Below are positions 38,001-45,505 of a stretch of DNA of 64,000 bases, one piece after another. Below the pieces are notes generated by a model. That model was not told the origin of the DNA. It searched no databases and saw only the letters and a program-made list of their open reading frames with translations. The stretch's first letter is position 1. Each line of letters opens with the position of its first letter. The stretch comes from Nectonema munidae (taxonomy: Eukaryota; Nematomorpha; Nectonematoida; Nectonematidae). The stretch lies in assembly GCA_030549495.1 (NCBI GenBank), contig JAUIRK010000003.1, positions 456,001 to 520,000 on the forward strand. The letters are read 5' to 3'. Both the position numbers and the translations under genes were made by a program.

Positions 38001-41000
38001 AAATCTCTGCATTTTTAAATTTTCTAGCATCACAATTTGAAATAGTAGAAAGAGAAATGACGCAAGCGTATTCTGGTTCGACTGTCGAGTATAGCATTCG
38101 GCTAAGTCAGCCCAGTTCCGTGTTCAAGTGGTGCAGAAATGGGATAGAACTTGATTCTAATCACATCTCTTCTTCTTCTTCCAAGATAAAGACGTTTTAT
38201 GACTCCGCTTCTAACACACACAAACTCGTGATAGCGAATATTGAAAGTGAAGAACAGGGAGAATACTCCTTAGTTACAGACTCCCAAGAAATAAGAAAGA
38301 AGATTTTTGTCAAACGTAAGTAAAATTAATTTTTCCCTTTTAAATTTTTTTCCAAATTTTAATCAATTTGCGAGACCTTCGGAGGCAATAAAAATTTTAA
38401 ATTTCAGACCTTCTTTAAATGCATAAAATTTATGACTTACCTTAATTTGAGCAACCACTTTTAAATGAACTTTTTTTGTACTGTTGTTGTTGTTGTTGTT
38501 AACCCCTAGATTATACTATCTTTATATGAGTATAATCTATCAATAAAAGCAAATACTCTCAGGGAAAAGTGTAGAATTTTGTTACACTTTCGCAGCAGCA
38601 GCAGCGATAAACCAATGTACTTTCAGCCAACCCGCAAAAATCCACCATAAGGTACGGCTGGCTTTTTGCAGGCTTCTACATATGGCTAGAAATAATATAT
38701 ATATTTATAATATATAATATACATGTAAATGAGTGAGATCCAAGCTTCTACTAAACGGTTTCCCCACAAAGTAAGTAGCTTAACTATTTTGCATGGCTTT
38801 GACCATAAGTGAATGGGTTTGAGTGTCGTGAAAATATGTGGGCAGTTAAATAAATGATGAGTGCTGTGTGGGTGTTGATTGCAAACTGGACAGAGTGGAT
38901 TTGTATGTGTTTTTGAATTTATCTTGTGAAGATATTCACGGAGCAATGGTGACTTGTTGGCTCTAAGTTGAGCAAGTGTATGTCTTAATTTAATTGATAG
39001 TTTTTGAGCGCAGTAGAACTTCTTTAATGGGTGATGGTATTGATGAAGATTTCTTTGTTTTCCCCCATCTTGTGCCAGTTAATGCTCTAATAATGTTTAC
39101 AGTTTTGTTTGCTTTTCTTTATTTCATGGTTCTTTAATATCCCTGTAAACTTGGCATATCTCTCCTCATTCAACAAGGTTAAAGAAAAAGAAGCTAAATT
39201 TTTGTAGGCTTATTGAGTGGCCTGTCTTTATCAAGTACTTAGTGTCGAAGCCGAATTTTTGTAGGATATTTTCCCTTCGACTCAACAACCCGTGTTTAAA
39301 AACAAATTTAAAATTTCATAATATGAACAAAATAATACCTATTATAACAATTATTATGTTTATTTTAGCAATCCCTGAAAAGCCAAAAAAGTTAAACTTC
39401 TTTAAATGCATAAAATTTATGAGTTACCTTAATTTGAGCAACCACTTTTAAATGAACTTTTTTTGTACTGTTGTTGTTGTTGTTGTTAACCCCTAGATTA
39501 TACTATCTTTATATGAGTATAATCTATCAATAAAAGCAAATACTCTCAGGGAAAAGTGTAGAATTTTGTTACACTTTCGCAGCAGCAGCAGCGATAAACC
39601 AATGTACTTTCAGCCAACCCGCAAAAATCCACCATAAGGTACGGCTGGCTTTTTGCAGGCTTCTACATATGGCTAGAAATAATATATATATTTATAATAT
39701 ATAATATACATGTAAATGAGTGAGATCCAAGCTTCTACTAAACGGTTTCCCCACAAAGTAAGTAGCTTAACTATTTTGCATGGCTTTGACCATAAGTGAA
39801 TGGGTTTGAGTGTCGTGAAAATATGTGGGCAGTTAAATAAATGATGAGTGCTGTGTGGGTGTTGATTGCAAACTGGACAGAGTGGATTTGTATGTGTTTT
39901 TGAATTTATCTTGTGAAGATATTCACGGAGCAATGGTGACTTGTTGGCTCTAAGTTGAGCAAGTGTATGTCTTAATTTAATTGATAGTTTTTGAGCGCAG
40001 TAGAACTTCTTTAATGGGTGATGGTATTGATGAAGATTTCTTTGTTTTCCCCCATCTTGTGCCAGTTAATGCTCTAATAATGTTTACAGTTTTGTTTGCT
40101 TTTCTTTATTTCATGGTTCTTTAATATCCCTGTAAACTTGGCATATCTCTCCTCATTCAACAAGGTTAAAGAAAAAGAAGCTAAATTTTTGTAGGCTTAT
40201 TGAGTGGCCTGTCTTTATCAAGTACTTAGTGTCGAAGCCGAATTTTTGTAGGATATTTTCCCTTCGACTCAACAACCCGTGTTTAAAAACAAATTTAAAA
40301 TTTCATAATATGAACAAAATAATACCTATTATAACAATTATTATGTTTATTTTAGCAATCCCTGAAAAGCCAAAAAAAGTTAAAACATCCAAAATTGAGG
40401 ATGTGGAAGTTAACATTGGTCAAGATATTTGCATACGTGTGGAGTTAGCTCGTAAAGTGCTCTCTGCTTATTGGCGAAAAAATTCCTCAACTATTTTGAT
40501 TGGTGGAAACCGTATTGAAATAGAGAATAATGACTGCATTTACGTTCTGATACTACGTCAAGTGGAATTTGAAGATAGTGGTCAATATGAACTTGTCACT
40601 TCCGAAAATGTTAACGTTTTGTGCAATCTTAGAGTTAAGCGTAAGATTTACCATTAATTTAGAATGAAAGAGAAATATTAATAAAAATATCAAATCCTAA
40701 ACACACCTTTCACAACTAATTGAGTTTTTAAAGAATGAGTTCATTTTTAGCTTTTTTGATTAGATCAGACCAGATCGTTATATTTTCACTTTCATCGAAG
40801 AACGCATTTTATAGAGCATTCTTTTGCTCAATCTAATAATTTTTTTCTAAATGTTTTTGCCTTGACAACCTTTATACATAGGAAATTTGGGACTTTTTGT
40901 CGTTTTACTTTGAAGACTTACATGGAATAAGAAAAGTTAATTCTTCAGGGAACCATACCGTGTGCTTAGTGGTCATCGGCCGAAGCATTACTGATAAATT

Positions 41001-42995
41001 CCTCACTGGGATAAGTTTAGCTTGTCAAAATAATTCAACTCGCCGTAATTTCACTCTCATACAATTTCATTCTACATGTTCAATTTTTTCCATATATTTT
41101 CCTATAGTTAATGGTACACTATCAAAAGAGTGGCAAATCAAAAGAGACAAAAAATTTTGAATTTGCCATTTTTCTCACTCTTTTAATTTGTTTGTAAAAT
41201 ACAATTATTATTAATAATATAAGAATGATAAGAATGTTTTCAATATCTTCATAAAAAGTTTGTTTTATTAACTAAAATCCTATTTTCTTCAAGATTAGTT
41301 TTTCTTGATTACAATATTCTAGATACATTAATTTTTTTCTTTTAGCAAGATCTTTTTATTTTTATGCAAAGATAATTTTCAACTGTAGATAAATTCATGT
41401 CGCATTGAAAGAGTAAGCATTTAGAGATTGAATTTTTCTAACGATTTATATTTTTCCCATTTTCAATTTTAAATCGTAGAATGCAGTCAGATCATAGTTG
41501 ATAAACCGACTCTTCTTGCTCAACCAGACTCAACAGTAAATTATACCGTAAAATTGTCGTATCGACCTCTTTACGCTGAATGGACCAAAAATGATCAGGC
41601 TCTAATGGAAGATCAGCGCATTTATACGTTCAAGCAAGCGAGCTTCTTCCACCAACTAAACATACAAAACATTCAAGAGAGAGATGAAGGAGTTTATTCT
41701 TTGAAAACGCCTGAAAAAAACATTAGAACGAGGTTATTCGTTGAAAGTAATCTCAATTTACGCATCTTTTTATGAATCTGTTATTTATCCGTATATATAA
41801 TGTAGTAATTAGTGGGGCGGGTATACCCGCGCGCATATGAGGGTACCTAAATGCATTTTGCGAGGTAGTACGAGAGGGAACATTGAATGTGGGTGTTAAA
41901 TATTGTGTTTCTTAATCAACGTTAATATAAAGTTTGGTTTAGCAGGGTTTCTCAACCGGGATCCACATGGACCCTAGAGGTCCATATAATAATTCTCGGG
42001 GTCCGCAGGCCAAATATTTTTTATATTCTCTTTTCTTTATCATAACCTCAAAAATTTTATTAGTGAAAAATATTGAAATAAAATATTTTTATAAAGGGTC
42101 CACCAAAAAAAGAAGAGAAATGGGTCCATGGGTAAAAAGAGGTTGAGAACCACTGGTTTAGACTAACGCACTAAACTGTGCATGGAATTATAAAGTAGCT
42201 CATCATGATCATCATCCATTTTGCCTTCTAGGCCTGGTTATTGTTCCCAAAGAGACGGGGTCAACCAGTTTCCTCCAAAAGTAGCTCATCATACACTTTT
42301 AAATTTAGTCTTTGACACAATATTTGTCAAAAGGATTTTTGCATCACAAAATGTTAATCTTGTTGGTGAAATAGTAACTGTATACTGTGAACACTTTTTT
42401 TCTCAATAATGGTGAATTATAAGGAAGAATGGTATTGAAAAATTAATTTTGTGTTTGCTTATTTTTGTCATTTATACCACTTCCAGTAAGATTGGGAAAC
42501 CAGGGGTTTTTCGCTTATTCCTTGAATTTTTATAAAATAAGGATTCATTAAATTCCTAAGTCCAATTCGAACTAAAGAAAATATGTACTGTGTGACCTTA
42601 GTTTTATGTTAGGACAATTTAATTCCTTATAAATCATAAATTTACTCATTCAATTCCATTATAATGATGCATTTCCATTTTATAAAGAAGCCTCATATGA
42701 GAAGATTGATAAGGGAGTGGTGTACGCAGAGGTTGGCGAGCTAACGCGTATAAACATTTCTCTACCGATGTTTCAAGATGAGTGTGATTTTCTTGTTTTC
42801 ATCTGGCTGAAAAATGGCAAGCCTTTGATGGTCGAAAACTCTAGCAAATATTCCACATTCTCTTGCCCAAGTAGCACCTCTGCCCACGAATTCTATCTTG
42901 ACATTGCAAACATTGACCGTGATGATGAAGGAGAATACATTCTTTTGGTTGCTAACAAAAAAGTTGTCACAATGCTAAATGTGCGTCCAGTTTAA
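10928..42995 (+). CDS. giant cysteine-free Ig-repeat protein (titin/twitchin-like)
   Basis: One spliced gene. A candidate start exon (10928-11000) precedes 57 tandem 264-nt Ig exons (11083-29933) and 13 diverged Ig exons (30595-42995). Every internal exon begins after one base of a codon and ends after one base (phase 1-1). My exon lengths sum to 19,008 nt, or 6,335 residues plus stop. Each 88-residue module is I-set-like: conserved Trp in KPSEVKWMKD and a tyrosine corner in EEGVYAV, but the B-strand and F-strand cysteines are absent in all modules. There is no signal peptide, transmembrane segment, Fn3 or kinase domain, which suggests an intracellular muscle or cytoskeletal spring or scaffold. 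The family assignment is inferred from fold and repetition, not from a search. AATAAA at 43281 is a likely polyadenylation signal. The real 5' end could lie further upstream. Confidence 0.85.
11083..20411 (+). CDS. class A array: 27 near-identical Ig exons, 346-nt period
   Basis: Each exon is 264 nt. Exon starts are 11083, 11429, 11775, 12123, 12471, 12817, 13163, 13509, 13855, 14201, 14547, 14893, 15239, 15585, 15931, 16277, 16624, 16970, 17316, 17662, 18008, 18354, 18700, 19046, 19424, 19770 and 20148. Introns are 82 nt (GTAATTG...TTTTAG), with +2, +1 or +32 nt variants. The module starts VPIERIEKETIEVTEG and ends QQEVKFKVKVE; it is Glu/Lys-rich and has no cysteine. Differences between units are scattered single changes (for example M to I before KDSVEIYED at 18700, 19424 and 19770, and E to Q at 12471). 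Introns are as conserved as exons, which indicates recent amplification or gene conversion. Confidence 0.9.
20475..24227 (+). CDS. class B1 array: 12 Ig exons, 317-nt period
   Basis: The 264-nt exons start at 20475, 20792, 21111, 21428, 21745, 22062, 22379, 22696, 23013, 23330, 23647 and 23964, with introns of about 53 nt (GTAAATTTTACTT...TTACTTAG). Relative to class A, the first 100 nt use different synonymous codons (for example VPIEKIEKET) and the middle reads YEDERTRFVEEDL with KIKPQEEG. The last 50-60 nt are essentially the same as class A. The first two units have T-K instead of T-R; 23647 has T-S, and 23964 has KLQEEG. The cysteine-free I-set fold is unchanged. Confidence 0.9.
24281..29616 (+). 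CDS. class B2 array: 17 Ig exons, 317-nt period
   Basis: The 264-nt exons start every 317 nt from 24281 to 29353. The 5' 100 nt are identical to B1, but the central 110 nt differ (VELYEDERIKFVQEDL, RIKPEEEG), with many synonymous changes. The intron also differs (ATTACTTTGTTTAAACATT). Units are almost identical to each other. Exceptions seen are V to C in the 26500 exon (KDSCELYED), R to Q in the 24915 exon, K to N in IEKET at 26817, and S to G in the last two units. These form the most homogeneous part of the gene. Confidence 0.9.
29670..29933 (+). CDS. transitional Ig exon
   Basis: The first 100 nt are array-like (class B), but the second half is diverged: KWTKDRVQILPDERIKF, EEGVYSIVTPQRE, KVKVDG. 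It has the same 264-nt length and phase 1-1. The donor is the weaker GTTTGT. It marks the end of the homogenised array. The following intron (29934-30594) is 661 nt and contains only AT-rich sequence and one doubtful antisense ORF. Confidence 0.85.
30595..30858 (+). CDS. diverged Ig exon 1 of the tail
   Basis: 264 nt, phase 1-1, bounded by TTGATTAG and GTAAATATG. It begins VAIEKIEKESIEITEG, with the core Trp in QAKWIKDSVEIHED and the tyrosine corner in EEGVYAIVTPQQE. No cysteine. This is the tail module closest to the array. Confidence 0.85.
31035..31298 (+). CDS. diverged Ig exon 2 of the tail
   Basis: 264 nt, phase 1-1, acceptor ACATTTTTAG, donor GTTAGG. It reads APIQKIEKKTIEITEG, then KIKWMKDSVKIIENERVKF and EEGIYSVITPEQE. 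No cysteine. The donor is preceded by A, not G, so the split codon becomes Lys. Confidence 0.8.
31358..31621 (+). CDS. diverged Ig exon 3 of the tail
   Basis: 264 nt, phase 1-1, acceptor TTTTTTTTCAG, donor GTATTT. It reads LEIERIEKETLEVTEG, then KVVWMKDDLQIFEND with a Cys in the DCTK that follows, and EKGVYSLSSPLKK. The 59-nt intron upstream is array-like in size. Confidence 0.8.
31675..31941 (+). CDS. diverged Ig exon 4 of the tail, core Trp replaced
   Basis: 267 nt, phase 1-1. It begins PCIEKVEKETIEI. The core Trp is replaced by Leu (KIRLMKDCVEIFESDR), and one codon is inserted before the E strand (LLFYTL). Corner DTGSYSISSPKE. The upstream acceptor (TTTGAAAAG) has a poor pyrimidine tract, so the exon may be weakly spliced or its edge misplaced. 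Confidence 0.7.
31997..32242 (+). CDS. diverged Ig exon 5 of the tail
   Basis: 246 nt, phase 1-1, acceptor TTCTTTGTAG, donor GTGAGT. It reads DAKKVFVDQGDKMELNF, then STFKWFYEGHSF, LTIQPVNLNDKGSYTLSV and FFVVVNP. It is a short Ig fold with Trp and Tyr but no cysteine. The following intron is 2.2 kb and holds a MULE element. Confidence 0.8.
32543..34094 (+). mobile_element. FLYWCH/MULE-type (Mutator-like) DNA transposon in an intron
   Basis: The inverted ends GGTAATTTGACTCACGGTA (32543) and TACCGCGAGTCAAATTACC (ending 34094) are about 19 nt with one mismatch. Between them, plus-strand reading gives the family's order. HEHSSCASKTKVAKFLAQLK and RNMRNWRQAL lie in 32591-32878. LDFEKAYINSFLSVFP follows near 33050. 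Then NFLPPNDVIDGFEEL, PQERVSYFELTYIGC and PPTFSIDSWNVH lie at 33260-33440, followed by a Lys-rich end to 33750. Several stops and frame breaks separate the pieces, so it is inactive. It sits inside the intron 32243-34423 in the same orientation as the host gene. Confidence 0.7.
34424..35044 (+). CDS. long tail exon: disordered linker plus Ig domain
   Basis: 621 nt (207 codons), phase 1-1, acceptor GTATGTTTTAG, donor GTAATT. The first ~105 residues are Ser/Thr/Lys-rich with no fold signature (SKEKSSTEKF, LTKTSVSKFFEVSTSKQKE), the only long linker in the protein. The rest is an Ig fold: EEIVRVQKGSPFQLKVHL, NVLWKKDDQPILL, corner DSGLFSFSSDHG. A linker at this point could be a hinge, phosphorylation or binding region; that role is inference. 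Confidence 0.8.
35095..35355 (+). CDS. diverged Ig exon 7 of the tail
   Basis: 261 nt, phase 1-1, 50-nt upstream intron. It reads HFEKLETEGITVKEGAILEL, then QSYWMKDGVCLKDSDK, corner DSGLYSIVTHEKE. It has one non-canonical Cys. Followed by an 852-nt intron. Confidence 0.85.
35630..35940. repeat. intron repeats, including a possible reverse SINE-like piece
   Basis: In the intron 35356-36207, CATTGGTCGGGCCAATG is a small hairpin followed by a CAGACAGACAAACG tract. At about 35890-35915 a minus-strand GTTTGATTCCCGAACGGGTC resembles a tRNA T-arm. I see no coding sequence. The SINE reading is weak because only one arm is recognisable. Confidence 0.3.
36208..36483 (+). CDS. diverged Ig exon 8 of the tail
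   Basis: 276 nt, phase 1-1, acceptor TTTTTTTTTAG. It reads IPESIVKEVVYIKEKSSLDF, then FDAKWIKNGLGLEEYEEY, corner DSGDFTLVTSHN, ending LIVQ before donor GTAAAT. No cysteine. Only 58 nt separate it from the next exon. Confidence 0.85.
36542..36817 (+). CDS. diverged Ig exon 9 of the tail
   Basis: 276 nt, phase 1-1, acceptor CCTTTTTTGTAG, donor GTAAGC. It reads FEKEVIDKDVLVIEEGSSL, then KVFKWFKNGNEI, corner HEGVYTFESDST. It has one Cys in the E strand (KLCIPRI) and none at the canonical pair. The following intron is 1.2 kb and includes a 202-bp tandem duplication. Confidence 0.85.
36893..37297. repeat. 202-bp tandem direct duplication in an intron
   Basis: 36893-37094 is repeated at 37095-37297 with essentially one difference by eye (ATATTTGGAC against ATATTTTGAC). 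The copies abut directly. Near-identity indicates a recent event. On the minus strand the second copy extends into an open reading frame (37072-37398) that may be a fragment of an unrecognised coding sequence. Confidence 0.85.
38028..38315 (+). CDS. diverged Ig exon 10 of the tail
   Basis: 288 nt, phase 1-1, acceptor ATTTTCTAG, donor GTAAGT. It reads SQFEIVEREMTQAYSGSTVE, then SVFKWCRNGIELDSNH with a Ser-rich C'-D loop, corner EQGEYSLVTDSQE. Cys directly after the Trp is non-canonical. The downstream intron (38316-40355) contains the 987-bp duplication. Confidence 0.85.
38483..39110 (-). mobile_element. LINE (non-LTR) 3' fragment, copy 1
   Basis: Minus-strand reading gives the C-terminal end of a LINE reverse-transcriptase ORF: KLRHTLAQLRANKSPLLREY, then CPVCNQHPHSTHHLFNCPH (a C-x2-C...H...C finger) and LKPIHLWSKPCKI. 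It is followed by an AT-rich 3' UTR and an (AAC)n-like tail at about 38483-38503. The 5' part is absent, as is usual for LINEs. The CPLC...HLFNC end is widespread in invertebrate jockey-like elements; I do not fix the clade. Confidence 0.75.
39470..40097 (-). mobile_element. LINE 3' fragment, copy 2
   Basis: Second copy of the same truncated LINE. It arose by the 987-bp segmental duplication, not by a second insertion: the flanks and the Ig exon start are duplicated with it. Confidence 0.75.
40356..40640 (+). CDS. diverged Ig exon 11 of the tail
   Basis: 285 nt, phase 1-1, acceptor TTTATTTTAG, donor GTAAGA. It reads IPEKPKKVKTSKIEDVEVN, then VLSAYWRKNSSTILIGG, corner DSGQYELVTSENV. It has three non-canonical Cys. 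Its first ~28 nt and its acceptor are duplicated 987 nt upstream. Confidence 0.85.
40882..41160 (+). other. unexplained open stretch in an Ig-gene intron
   Basis: A 90-odd codon open frame follows an acceptor-like TTATACATAG, with moderate GC content (SFYFEDLHGIRKVNSSGN, HTVCLVVIGRSITDKF). It would be entered in phase 0, unlike every exon of the gene, and shows no Ig signature, so it is not a normal module. It could be a repeat fragment or an alternative terminal exon. Confidence 0.2.
41480..41746 (+). CDS. diverged Ig exon 12 of the tail
   Basis: 267 nt, phase 1-1, acceptor TTTTAAATCGTAG (weak), donor GTAATC. It reads SQIIVDKPTLLAQPDSTVNY, then PLYAEWTKNDQALMEDQR, corner DEGVYSLKTPEKN. The following 941-nt intron carries a hAT MITE and a GC-rich palindrome. 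Confidence 0.85.
41943..42155. mobile_element. hAT-type MITE, 213 bp
   Basis: CAGGGTTTCTCAACC at the left and GGTTGAGAACCACTG at the right are terminal inverted repeats. TGGTTTAG flanks the left end, and TGGTTTAG occurs again overlapping the right end (42154-42161), consistent with an 8-bp target duplication. No coding capacity. The ends resemble those of the 5237-10742 element, so the same hAT group may have mobilised it. Confidence 0.75.
42688..42995 (+). CDS. last Ig exon and stop codon of the giant gene
   Basis: Entered in phase 1 after TTTATAAAG (acceptor without a strong pyrimidine tract). It reads ASYEKIDKGVVYAEVGEL, then FLVFIWLKNGKPLMVENS, corner DEGEYILLVANKK, and ends VRPV with TAA at 42993-42995. 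The protein therefore stops immediately after an Ig fold, with no C-terminal kinase or extra domain as in twitchin or titin. Confidence 0.8.
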
Positions 42996-43280
42996 AAAGA
43001 TCTCAAACGTTTCCAATGATAAACTGCATTATTCCTCAACTTTGGCTCTGTCCTGATCTATTCATTTCATCGTGTTTGCACATTCATACTTGGATTTTGC
43101 AATATACTCACAACCATTTTCTTGTTACCAAAGTTATAATCAAACCTGCCTCTTTGTATAAAACCATTTTGCTGATATATTTTGTACCCTCGTTTTTTAC
43201 TGATTTGCAAAGCAATCTGTCATCTTGTCCATCTTTTTACGTATATATTATTCTTCATGTTATTGTACAATAGATTTTTA

Positions 43281-43286
43281 AATAAA
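43281..43286 (+). terminator. polyadenylation signal of the Ig gene
   Basis: AATAAA lies about 290 nt after the stop codon, followed by T-rich sequence. Position and context fit the 3' end of the giant gene. Confidence 0.6.
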
Positions 43287-43904
43287 GCTATTAAATTTTT
43301 TAGTATTTTTTATACTAGATATCAAATTCAGCCAAATGCATCATAAAATTAATTTTGACAAAGTGTAGATGTCATCATGGCTATCAATTCAATTGTGTCT
43401 AACAGATTTTGGAAATGTTGGCGTAAACATAACTTTCAATAAAATTAACTCATCATCATCTACACCTGAGCAAAATTTTTAGTACTAAGCTTTCAACAAA
43501 GCATACTTTTGATTTCTCAACCTTAAACTTTTGTGACATTTGGATGACTTAACAATTTTTTTAAACATTTATATATTTTAGTAAAAATGAAAGGCAAAAC
43601 ATCTTTCTAAATCCAAACAAACGTTTACAACTTTTTCTTAGATTTCTCGATTTGACAAGTTGAAATTTCCAAACGTTACATTCCCAACCAATGTACATTT
43701 TCTTAATTGAAGAATACATCGCGCAAATTTATTTTCTAAATTCACAATAATAAAAACTTGGTAGAATAAAAAGGAATAAAATTTCATAATTGAATTATGA
43801 TTCAACTCGCTAATTACAAGAAAAATTTGAAAGGCATTGTGTATATATATATAAATAATATATTTGATATAATTTCACAGTTGTTTTTGATTTATCTCTT
43901 CACT

Positions 43905-44018
43905 TTATATGCTCGGACTAATGCTAAATTGGCAGTCGATTGGATACGTGATTGAAATGCCTTCTTTTGATTGGATGTTGATATTTGTAGTTATTTTGAT
44001 TTCATCTGGTGATTGTAT
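43905..44018 (-). CDS. last exon of a ZP-N domain gene
   Basis: Minus strand, after the acceptor TTTTTACATTACAG. 38 codons in phase 0 contain IKITTNINIQSKEGISITYP and then IDCQFSISPSI, with the stop at 43905-43907. It completes the ZP-N domain begun in the exon at 44213-44394 and supplies the fourth cysteine. The protein ends about eight residues after that cysteine, so no ZP-C domain follows in this reading. AATAAA on the minus strand near 43727 could be the polyadenylation site. This gene converges with the giant Ig gene; their 3' ends are about 450 bp apart. Confidence 0.65.
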   Translation of the reverse strand: MQSPDEIKITTNINIQSKEGISITYPIDCQFSISPSI

Positions 44019-44212
44019 CTGTAATGTAAAAAAATTTGAAAGATAAAATGATCAAGCAAATTTATATAAAAGATAATAGTATTTCAACTGCAAGAGTCTT
44101 TATCAAATCAAATCGCTTCATGTAAAAAAGTAATGCGTTGTGTCAAAAGATTACAAATTGATTGACACACACACAACGCTCAGAAGGAAGTAAGATGTGT
44201 GAATATGCTTAC

Positions 44213-44394
44213 ATTTTGGAAGCCCATCGAGCCACATCCATTGTAAGCGAAGTTTATCTCAACTTCCAGCTTATTGGATATGAATTGTGTGCAGTTTTCT
44301 TTATTGCCCAACTTGATAACGCCCGTGAATGGAGTTTTTTCAGCAAAGATCACCCATAAAGTGAAATTCTCAGAATTGCACCTCGATTGTAAGC
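44213..44394 (-). CDS. ZP-N domain exon (cuticlin/ZP-like protein)
   Basis: Minus-strand exon between the acceptor TTCACTACACTTTAG and the donor GTAAGC. 182 nt are read as two bases plus 60 codons. It contains SRCNSENFTLWVIF, then TPFTGVIKLGNKENCTQ and FAYNGCGSMGF. This is the start of a ZP-N domain: first Cys, an F-x-G-x-I turn, second Cys, then CG. With the final exon it has the four conserved cysteines. ZP-N proteins are secreted or membrane-anchored polymer-forming matrix proteins (egg coats, cuticles, apical matrix). The upstream exons, with signal peptide, must lie beyond 44394; I could not find one ending in phase 1. Confidence 0.65.
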
Positions 44395-45370
44395 CTAAAG
44401 TGTAGTGAAAACTATATTATTTACTTCTTTTTCTTACTATTTCTTCAAATAATTTAAATCACCAGCTCAATTAATTAATTACCTTCGGTGGACAAAATTT
44501 ATTTTTGATTGCACTTAAAAAATTCCAACATTAAAACATTCTTTTTAAACAAATTTATTAATTTTACTATCCTGTAATTTATTTTTAAAGGCAATTTTAA
44601 GTTGTGCTTCTTAACTTTTGTTTAAATACAAAACTTAAACGTATTAGTGTCGACTAATCTTTTGATGCCTTGTTTAAAATTTTACTTTGAGATAAAATAA
44701 TTTGTTAGCAGCTCTTGTAGTACCAAGTAAAATAAACATCTAGCTACTTTGTCACAATTGTCATTTTGGTACTAGCTATTATGAAAGTAACATTTTTGTC
44801 GCAAAAGCGCAAGTTATTAGCTATTTTGAGGAAAGTTGTTTTGGTCGCTCTCGTTACAAATTCCTCCCTTAAAAATGTTAAACATTTAATTATGAAAAAT
44901 TTTGTGTCATTTTTAACCGGTTTGGACACAGGTCATAGAGATACAAAAAATATAAATTTCCCTTAGTTTTCATCTCAAACTACCAATGTGTAGTTAAATC
45001 CTGGTTAAGACATATTCAAAATTGGATATTTTTGCCTACAGCGCAAAAGTATATTGTTTACAAAAGATATGAGCAAATCTTAAAAAAGCATTCTTTGATA
45101 AAAAAAATCTCTCTGGAAATTTGTATAAATCTCTTTTATCCGGTTTGAATTAAATTTGAATTCTCGCTATTTTTTTGTTGATTTAATTTATTTCTTATTT
45201 ACCTTGTTGTAGCCTTTAACTTTTTTACAAAATTTGCTTACAAAAAGCTTTGTTACACATTTTAATGTTATCCTACTTTTATAGATAAGATAAAATTATT
45301 ACTTTCATAATTTTTATAACTAAATAGACAGTTAGTTAGTTAGTTAGCTTGTTTGTTTGTTATTATTAGA

Positions 45371-45505
45371 TGGAGTAAGTAGGCTTGGTTAGATACAGTG
45401 TTTCGATAACTCTAGGTCTTAGGTTCGATCCCCCACCAAGCCTTCTTTCCCCATAGTTCGATTCAAGCCTTCTCGATGAAAACGCCTACGGTACCTTTAT
45501 TCAAT
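45371..45505 (+). mobile_element. tRNA-derived SINE, copy 2
   Basis: GCTTGGT and ACCAAGC form a perfect 7-bp acceptor-like stem. The B-box-like GGTTCGATCC and the downstream CATAGTTCGAT match copy 1 at 1042-1195. A short (TTAG)4 tract lies just upstream at about 45331. Confidence 0.65.

Larger units (their letters stand above)
38410..40383. repeat. 987-bp tandem direct duplication carrying a LINE end and an exon start
   Basis: Copy 1 is 38410-39396 and copy 2 is 39397-40383, nearly identical. Each contains a minus-strand LINE 3' fragment, and each ends with the acceptor TATTTTAG plus the first ~28 nt of the next Ig exon (IPEKPKK). Copy 2 leads into the genuine exon at 40356. Copy 1's exon start (39369) runs into repeat sequence and a stop at 39451. 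Confidence 0.9.

Noticed and set aside
44744-44966. ORFs of 61 and 66 codons on opposite strands
   Set aside because: AT-rich composition, no splice sites or motifs; they look like chance openings.
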